Origin: Sphingobacteriales bacterium
Lineage (GTDB): Bacteria; Bacteroidota; Bacteroidia; Chitinophagales; Chitinophagaceae
Length of the DNA: 64,000 nt
Direction of reading: 5' to 3'
NCBI GenBank assembly: GCA_016235125.1
Contig: JACRLZ010000007.1
Coordinates: forward strand, 248,001-312,000
Positions within the stretch are counted from its first letter, which is position 1. The number at the start of each line of letters is the position of its first letter. Made by a program: the position numbers and the translations under genes. Positions 59,041 through 64,000 of this stretch are shown one piece after another. The notes below the pieces were generated by a model. The model worked only from the letters and a program-made list of their open reading frames with translations. It was not told the origin of the DNA and did not search any database.

Positions 59041-59409
59041 GGGGGTGCCTGGTTTTGACAGCATAGATCTTTGAGAGTGTAAGCATGTGCTGCGTTGCGT
59101 AATTAGCAGCCTAATCTGAATACGAAAACCATAAATGGCAATACTCAATTTGCCATGGCTGCCTAATCAGTGATTAAGTAGTCATTATGGCCGGGTGAAA
59201 GGCTGGCTTGTAGCCCGTTACCCCGCCCAATCAACAAAACAATACAGGCTGCTGCATCCAAAGGCTGTGCTGGTTGCTTAAGACCATTCAGCTAAGGAAT
59301 GAATCGGTTGTTTGTTCCCAGTTGATTCCTGACACAATAAAACAAAATAAACATGTAGAAAGCTTTTGAAGAATATGTTTGGACAGGAGTTCGACTCTCC
59401 TCACCTCCA
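59041..59409 (+). ncRNA. ssrA: tmRNA (transfer-messenger RNA)
   Basis: Rescues stalled ribosomes with SmpB and tags the product for proteolysis. The 5' end GGGGGTGCCTGGTTTTGACA and the 3' end GGACAGGAGTTCGACTCTCC, then TCACCTCCA, are the tRNA-like domain; GGGGGTG pairs with CACCTCC. The tag frame ends INGNTQFAMAA and stop (GCCATGGCTGCCTAA). This is the expected small hydrophobic Ala-Ala end. The resume codon is not certain, perhaps ACG or AAT near 59119. The pseudoknot region with GCCGGGTGAAAGGCTGGC follows. Confidence 0.95.
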
Positions 59410-59982
59410 CATTATCGGTTCCCTGCCCGGCTGAAGTCGTTCAGGCGGGGAGCCTCCTCACCTTCACCTTTGGCCGTCGTAGCTTCAGCGAAGGCGGCTC
59501 TTAGTTTATGGCTTTGTCATCCGACGTTTTACTATTCTTGGAGTGCTGTTATTTTTGTTGATAACTTGTCGATAAACTTCAATTTTAATGAAGGAATGTA
59601 GTTGGTATACTACAAATTGAATAAATTTAGTATTACTGTTTATTGAGTGGATACTCTATTTTTTTCAGGCACATATTTTTTTTTCTTTGTAAAGAGAAAG
59701 TAGAGAAAAGGAAAACCGTATATCTTTCTTTACCCTGTAAAAGTTCTTAGTTTGTACCCTTTTAAAAAATTTTTGTGAGGTAGTTGTAAAACAGATCAAT
59801 GACTGACAGGTAAAAATTTTCAGTGTAATCTATAAAGACAAATAAGAGAATATACTTAAAAACAATTTTTTCAGCACCCTGTTTATAAAATTTACGAACC
59901 AAACTGTGTTATATCCTAAGAAATATTGCTTAATTTTTGATAACAAAAAACCTTATCTAAACCAAAACAAGCCCATATCCGC
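59410..59982. other. Long intergenic region with repeats and AT-rich promoter zone
   Basis: First part: a GC-rich hairpin-like element (CCCTGCCCGGCTGAA and TTCAGGCGGGGAG) and a family E repeat at 59473-59495. From about 59520 it is strongly AT-rich without an open frame of interest. It presumably carries the promoter of the regulator at 59983. TAATTTTTG near 59930 is close to, but not, the -7 consensus. Confidence 0.5.
59473..59495. repeat. Family E repeat, second copy
   Basis: GCCGTCGTAGCTTCAGCGAA, then GGC. GCTTCAGC and GCC/GGC pair. Matches the element at 36795-36815. Confidence 0.55.
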
Positions 59983-60618
59983 ATGGAAAAAATCACCATC
60001 CTCCTTGTAGATGACCATAAACTCATAAGAGAATCATGGTCATACATTCTTAACAGTGATCCCCGCTTCCAGGTAATCGGGGAAAGCAGTGACGGCGGAG
60101 AAGCTGTCGAATTAGCAAAAACAAAACGGCCCAAAATCGTATTGATGGATGTCAACATGACTCCCGTCAATGGTTTTGATGCCACCCGTATGATACGAAA
60201 GTATTCACCGGGGTCAAAAGTAATTGGCGTGTCTATGCATACTATGCCTGCTTATGCAAGGCGGATGTTGCAGATGGGCGCTATGGGATACGTCACAAAA
60301 AACTCTTCCAAAGATGAAATGATCTCTGCTATTGTCCAGGTGGATGGTGGCAGAAAGTATGTTTGCGATGAAGTAAAGAACATCCTTGCCCAGCAGGAGT
60401 TGGAAGATGACAAGGGTCACCAGGACCTCAATGTGCTTTCCCGCAGGGAAATTGACATTGTTCAGCTGATTAAAGAAGGTTTATCTTCTAAAGAGATTGC
60501 CGGTCGTCTTGATATTTCACTAAAAACCGTTGAGGTGCACCGGTATAATATTCTGAAGAAACTGAACCTGAAAAATACCGCCGCATTGGTGAATTTCACA
60601 AATGCACATGGTTTGTAA
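59983..60618 (+). CDS. NarL/FixJ-type response regulator
   Basis: A 211-residue DNA-binding regulator. Receiver: LLVDDHK acid pair, phospho-Asp56 in LMDVNMTP, GYVTKNS lysine. LuxR-type HTH at about 147-205: LSRREIDIVQLIKEGLSSKE and LDISLKTVEVHR. Followed by two PAS sensor genes, which are likely partners. It is the full-length paralog of the REC-only protein at 61-489. Confidence 0.92.
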   Translation: MEKITILLVDDHKLIRESWSYILNSDPRFQVIGESSDGGEAVELAKTKRPKIVLMDVNMTPVNGFDATRMIRKYSPGSKVIGVSMHTMPAYARRMLQMGAMGYVTKNSSKDEMISAIVQVDGGRKYVCDEVKNILAQQELEDDKGHQDLNVLSRREIDIVQLIKEGLSSKEIAGRLDISLKTVEVHRYNILKKLNLKNTAALVNFTNAHGL

Positions 60619-60689
60619 TATCGTACCCTGACAAATAAAGCAGCGTAAACTGCTTTATTGAAATCCATAATGCCAATATCTTATTCTGA

Positions 60690-61847
60690 ATGAAAAACGG
60701 AACGTACTCCACTTTCTCATTTTCAGCCAGTGAGGAAAGGATCAACAAACTGATCAATGGCCTTCGTATCGGTATATTACTAAAAGGTCCCAAATCAGAG
60801 ATTCTTTTTAGTAACAAGGCTGCTTTGGAAATGCTTGGCCTGACCGAAGAGGGACTTCACGAAAAATCTTTCTGTAATACAAAGTGGGATGTAATTCATG
60901 AAGACGGATCTCCATTTCCCGAAGACCAATACCCGTTTCGAAAAGCGATTGAAACCAAAAGAACAGTGAGAAATGTAATAATGGGGATTTATCGTCCGTC
61001 GTTAAAAGACAGGGTATGGATGCAGGTAAATGCGGAGCCACTGATAGATGAGGAGGGCGAAGTAAAAGAGGTGATATGCAGTTTTAGTGATATTACCGAA
61101 CGCAAAGCAGTTGAAGAAAAACTTACTTCACTTTACCAAAGTCTCGAAAGCAGGGCGTTGGAACTGGCTACTTCCAATAACGATCTTCAGCGGTTTGTAC
61201 ATTTCGCTACACATGATCTGCAGGAGCCACTGAGAATGGTGAGCAGTTTTACACAATTATTAAAGAAGAAATACGAAGCACAGCTGGATGATCAGGCGAT
61301 TGAGTACATCAATTATGCTGTGGATGGCGCTACCCGCATGAAGAAACTCATTCTTGATCTTTTGGAATATTCAAAATTCAGCAGTAACAGGGAAGTGTTT
61401 ACTCAAACAGATATGAATAAGGTGATTAAAGATGCCTGTAAAAACCTTCATGAAGAAATCACAGATAATAAAGTAGAACTTGATGTGCCGGTATTACCGG
61501 TAGTCCGGGGGAAATCGTTGCTGATAACACAACTTGTGGAGAACCTCATAGGCAATGCCATAAAATACAGGAGCGAACGAAAACCCTTGATCAAAATAAG
61601 ATGTGATGAAAATGAAGATCATTATCTTTTCAGTTTTAGTGATAACGGGATTGGCATTGATAAAAAATATTCAGATAAGATATTTATTCTTTTTCAGCGT
61701 CTTCATAGTGGCAGCGAAAACAATGAAAGTACCGGGGTGGGGCTTGCCATATGCAAAAAGATCGTAGAACTGCACAATGGAACAATTTGGGTGGAGTCGG
61801 AGGAGGGAAAAGGAAGCAATTTTTATTTCACCATTGCCAAAAACTGA
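60690..61847 (+). CDS. Cytoplasmic PAS sensor histidine kinase
   Basis: A 385-residue kinase without membrane helices. One PAS domain (about 10-140, with a PAC-like CSFSDITERKAVEEKL end), a short coiled coil, then a phytochrome-type HisKA: FATHDLQEPLRMVSSF with phospho-His175. ATPase lobe: NLIGNAIKY, DNGIGID and GVGLAICKKI. It lies 71 bases after the response regulator and 7 bases before the next sensor gene, so the three form an operon. Confidence 0.92.
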   Translation: MKNGTYSTFSFSASEERINKLINGLRIGILLKGPKSEILFSNKAALEMLGLTEEGLHEKSFCNTKWDVIHEDGSPFPEDQYPFRKAIETKRTVRNVIMGIYRPSLKDRVWMQVNAEPLIDEEGEVKEVICSFSDITERKAVEEKLTSLYQSLESRALELATSNNDLQRFVHFATHDLQEPLRMVSSFTQLLKKKYEAQLDDQAIEYINYAVDGATRMKKLILDLLEYSKFSSNREVFTQTDMNKVIKDACKNLHEEITDNKVELDVPVLPVVRGKSLLITQLVENLIGNAIKYRSERKPLIKIRCDENEDHYLFSFSDNGIGIDKKYSDKIFILFQRLHSGSENNESTGVGLAICKKIVELHNGTIWVESEEGKGSNFYFTIAKN

Positions 61848-61854
61848 TTCAAAC

Positions 61855-64000
61855 ATGAAAAACTATAAAAAGCAGATATCAGTTTTTCTCTATGTTTCAC
61901 TGGCGATTGTTCTGGGAAGCTTTTCTGTAATTTTTTTCAATTTCAGAAAACAGGTGAAGTTACAGAATGAGATACTGAAAATTGAAGCGAACCTCATCCA
62001 GGCTGATTCGCTTTCCAATAATCTGCTGCAGATCGAGTCGGATAAAAGAGGGTTTCAGCTTACCAGCGATGTAAACTATCTCAAAAATTTTTATAACATA
62101 AAGCGAAACTGCAACAGCAACATTTTTAATATGAAAAAAAATGTTGTTGCCGGAACCGATACGACCATTTTTCAGCGGCTTGACTCCCTGCTGAAATTAC
62201 GAATTGCCAATCTTGACAGTGGTATAGTTGTTTTTACCACACAGGGTTTTCAGGCGGCAATTGATTTTATGCAGCTAAAAGGCAAAAAAAGTATAAGAGA
62301 ATCACTTAATAATAATCTTGATGCCCTGAAAGGAGGCTTTCTTGCAAAACTCAATAAAAATACAGCTGAGATTAATGTGAGGAGCAATCATAATTTGACG
62401 GGTCTTCTTATTCTTATATCCATTTTTGTTTTGCTGATGTTTACAGCTGTGAGAACATTCAGAAGGGCGCAGAAAAAAATTATCCGGAATCACAAAAGAT
62501 TCCAGGAAGCTCAGCGGATTGCTAAGATCGGTAGTTGGGAATGGGATATTGCTGCAAATAAAATTACCTGGAGCCAGGAGCAGTTCCGCCTTTTCGGGGA
62601 AGAAAGAAATTCATTCGAGGTAACCTATGATGGATATCTTTCACACTTTTCGCCTGCAGAAAAGGAACGAACTAAGAAATTGATAAATGATGCATTTGCG
62701 GGCAAATCAAATTATGCGGTTGAGCATGAAATTATCCGTAAGAATGGCACAAAAATCATGGTATTTGAGCAGGGAACTGTTTTATTTGATGAGAACAGGA
62801 GGCCTGTGAGTATGTTTGGAACCACGCAGGATATTACTGAGCAGAAAAAGACTGAGCAGGAATTAAAACTGACGCAACAAAAGTTTCAGGCAATTTTTGA
62901 TAATACGGCTGATGGTATTTATCAAAGCACGGTGGATGGAAGATTCATTATGGCAAATCCTGCAATGGCGAAAATATTTGGTTACAGTTCTCCTAATGAA
63001 CTTATAAAGTCTGTTACAGACATCGGGGCACAGATATATGCAGACTCGGCTTACAGGCAAAGAATGGCCGAATTGCTGGCCCAATACGATCATGTTGAAA
63101 ATTTTGAAGCTCCGCTTGTAACCAAACAGGGAAGTATTATCTGGGTAAGTGAAAGTACAAGAGTAGTGAGAAACGGTGCCGGGGCCATCAAATATTTTGA
63201 AGGAACCATACGGGATATTACTAAAAGAAAAAAGGCTGAAAAAGAAGTTACTGATCTGATGTTTGCATTAAATCAATCTTCCATTGTGGATATTTCTGAC
63301 GGGGAAGGGAATATTCAGTTTGTGAATGAGAACTTTACCCGTATTTCAGGATATTCCATGGATGAAATCAAAGGGTTGAATCACAGGGTCCTGAAATCAG
63401 GATATCATACAAAAGAACATTATCAAAATCTCTGGTCCACCGTACTCAGTGGTAAGGTTTGGAGATGCGAAGTATTAAATAAGGCTAAGCATGATTCATT
63501 ATTCTGGACGGATACTACCATCGTACCGCTGATGGGGGACTATGGTAAACCCAGCCAGTTTATAACAATTCGTTCGGATATAACGGAGAAAAAGAATGCA
63601 GAAAAAGATCTGATGAATACCAAACAAAAATTCCAGGCTATTTTCGATAATACAGCAGATGGGATTTATCAAAGCACCATTGATGGCAAATTTATTATGG
63701 TGAATCCTTCCATGGCCAGGATATTTGGTTATGATTCACCTGAAGAAATGGTACATCTCGTTACAAATATCGGGGAGCAGCTTTATGCTGATCCTGCCGA
63801 ACGTAAAAAAATGGTGGGAATAATTTTAGCAGAGGGTCATATTGAGAACTTTGAACTGCAGGTAGCGAAAAAAGGCGGCGAAATAATCTGGGTAAGCGCC
63901 AATATCCGGATAGTCAGAGATGAAAAAGGAGAGATAAACTACTTTGAGGGAGTGCTGGAAGACATAACAGATAAGAAGAGGGCAGAAGAACAATTGAAGA
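61855..64000 (+). CDS. CHASE3 and multi-PAS sensor protein (3' end outside window)
   Basis: Open from ATG 61855 to the window end, 715 codons visible. One helix (VFLYVSLAIVLGSFSVIFF) and a second (LLILISIFVLLMFTAV) enclose a CHASE3-like periplasmic domain (about 35-180). Then at least four PAS domains: QRIAKIGSWEWD, KFQAIFDNTADGIYQS, ALNQSSIVDISDGEG, and a second KFQAIFDNTADGIYQS, each closed by a DIT(E/K/D) PAC end. PAS2 and PAS4 are near duplicates. A kinase domain is expected beyond the window but is not seen. Confidence 0.88.
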   Translation, partial: MKNYKKQISVFLYVSLAIVLGSFSVIFFNFRKQVKLQNEILKIEANLIQADSLSNNLLQIESDKRGFQLTSDVNYLKNFYNIKRNCNSNIFNMKKNVVAGTDTTIFQRLDSLLKLRIANLDSGIVVFTTQGFQAAIDFMQLKGKKSIRESLNNNLDALKGGFLAKLNKNTAEINVRSNHNLTGLLILISIFVLLMFTAVRTFRRAQKKIIRNHKRFQEAQRIAKIGSWEWDIAANKITWSQEQFRLFGEERNSFEVTYDGYLSHFSPAEKERTKKLINDAFAGKSNYAVEHEIIRKNGTKIMVFEQGTVLFDENRRPVSMFGTTQDITEQKKTEQELKLTQQKFQAIFDNTADGIYQSTVDGRFIMANPAMAKIFGYSSPNELIKSVTDIGAQIYADSAYRQRMAELLAQYDHVENFEAPLVTKQGSIIWVSESTRVVRNGAGAIKYFEGTIRDITKRKKAEKEVTDLMFALNQSSIVDISDGEGNIQFVNENFTRISGYSMDEIKGLNHRVLKSGYHTKEHYQNLWSTVLSGKVWRCEVLNKAKHDSLFWTDTTIVPLMGDYGKPSQFITIRSDITEKKNAEKDLMNTKQKFQAIFDNTADGIYQSTIDGKFIMVNPSMARIFGYDSPEEMVHLVTNIGEQLYADPAERKKMVGIILAEGHIENFELQVAKKGGEIIWVSANIRIVRDEKGEINYFEGVLEDITDKKRAEEQLK

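Noticed and set aside
59410..59982. A further structured RNA after tmRNA
   Set aside because: Only dispersed repeats and AT-rich sequence are seen; no conserved RNA motif was recognised.

Overview
The window reads as chromosome from a member of the Bacteroidota, most likely a Chitinophagaceae-like bacterium. This rests on family content (DUF2723, DUF3810, DUF3667, DUF2130, GxxExxY, GH3 and caspase-family secreted proteins, Crp/Fnr of the Bacteroidota type), on promoters of the form TTTG or TTGG, 19 bases, then TAnnTTTG, on the near absence of Shine-Dalgarno sequences, and on dispersed short repeats of kinds common in that phylum. The taxon is inferred from memory of these families, not from a search.

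Layout. 0-3.8 kb: a REC-only response regulator, an esterase, the N-end-rule pair clpS-aat, a VOC protein, tRNA-Val(TAC) and tag. 4.3-11 kb: two exported caspase-family proteins in tandem, the first with about 15 WD40 blades, then a secreted protein of unknown function and tRNA-Val(GAC). 11-20.8 kb: mtaB, a DUF4258 protein, plsC, priA, a Crp/Fnr plus metallo-beta-lactamase pair, a second VOC protein, murB and an envelope protein. 20.8-24 kb: an AAA ATPase and VWA partner pair separated by a GxxExxY gene that sits between inverted repeats. 24-34.8 kb: a DUF2723 membrane protein, a SAM hydrolase-type enzyme, an SDR, tRNA-Lys, the DUF177-rpmF-plsX operon, DUF3810, dcd and a phosphopantetheinyl transferase. 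34.9-41.2 kb: DUF2130, tRNA-Leu(TAA), tRNA-Gly(GCC), a glycosyltransferase, a histidine kinase, tRNA-Leu(GAG) with a duplicated 3' end, and a CHAD / alkyltransferase-like / flavin-oxidase-like operon. 41.2-50 kb: a YD-repeat-like secreted protein, DUF3667-mazG-NtrY-like kinase, and a gamma-glutamyltransferase. 50-53.8 kb: an operon of polX, a DNA methyltransferase with a SNase-like tail, and an MjaI-type restriction enzyme. 53.9-59.4 kb: a 23-residue Lys/Ala peptide gene, rpmA, rplU, GH3, dxr, rseP and tmRNA. 59.9-64 kb: a response regulator and two PAS sensor proteins, the last cut by the window end.

How the parts work together. Housekeeping genes (translation, lipid and wall precursors, isoprenoids, repair) are mixed with signalling and envelope genes. 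The most distinctive feature is a load of short palindromic repeats that lie not only between genes but in frame inside conserved genes (priA three times, dxr, mtaB, murB, the PPTase) and at the 3' ends of others (plsC, dcd, aat). The best candidates for lesser-known systems are the exported WD40-caspase/caspase pair, the GxxExxY cassette and the methyltransferase-SNase fusion.
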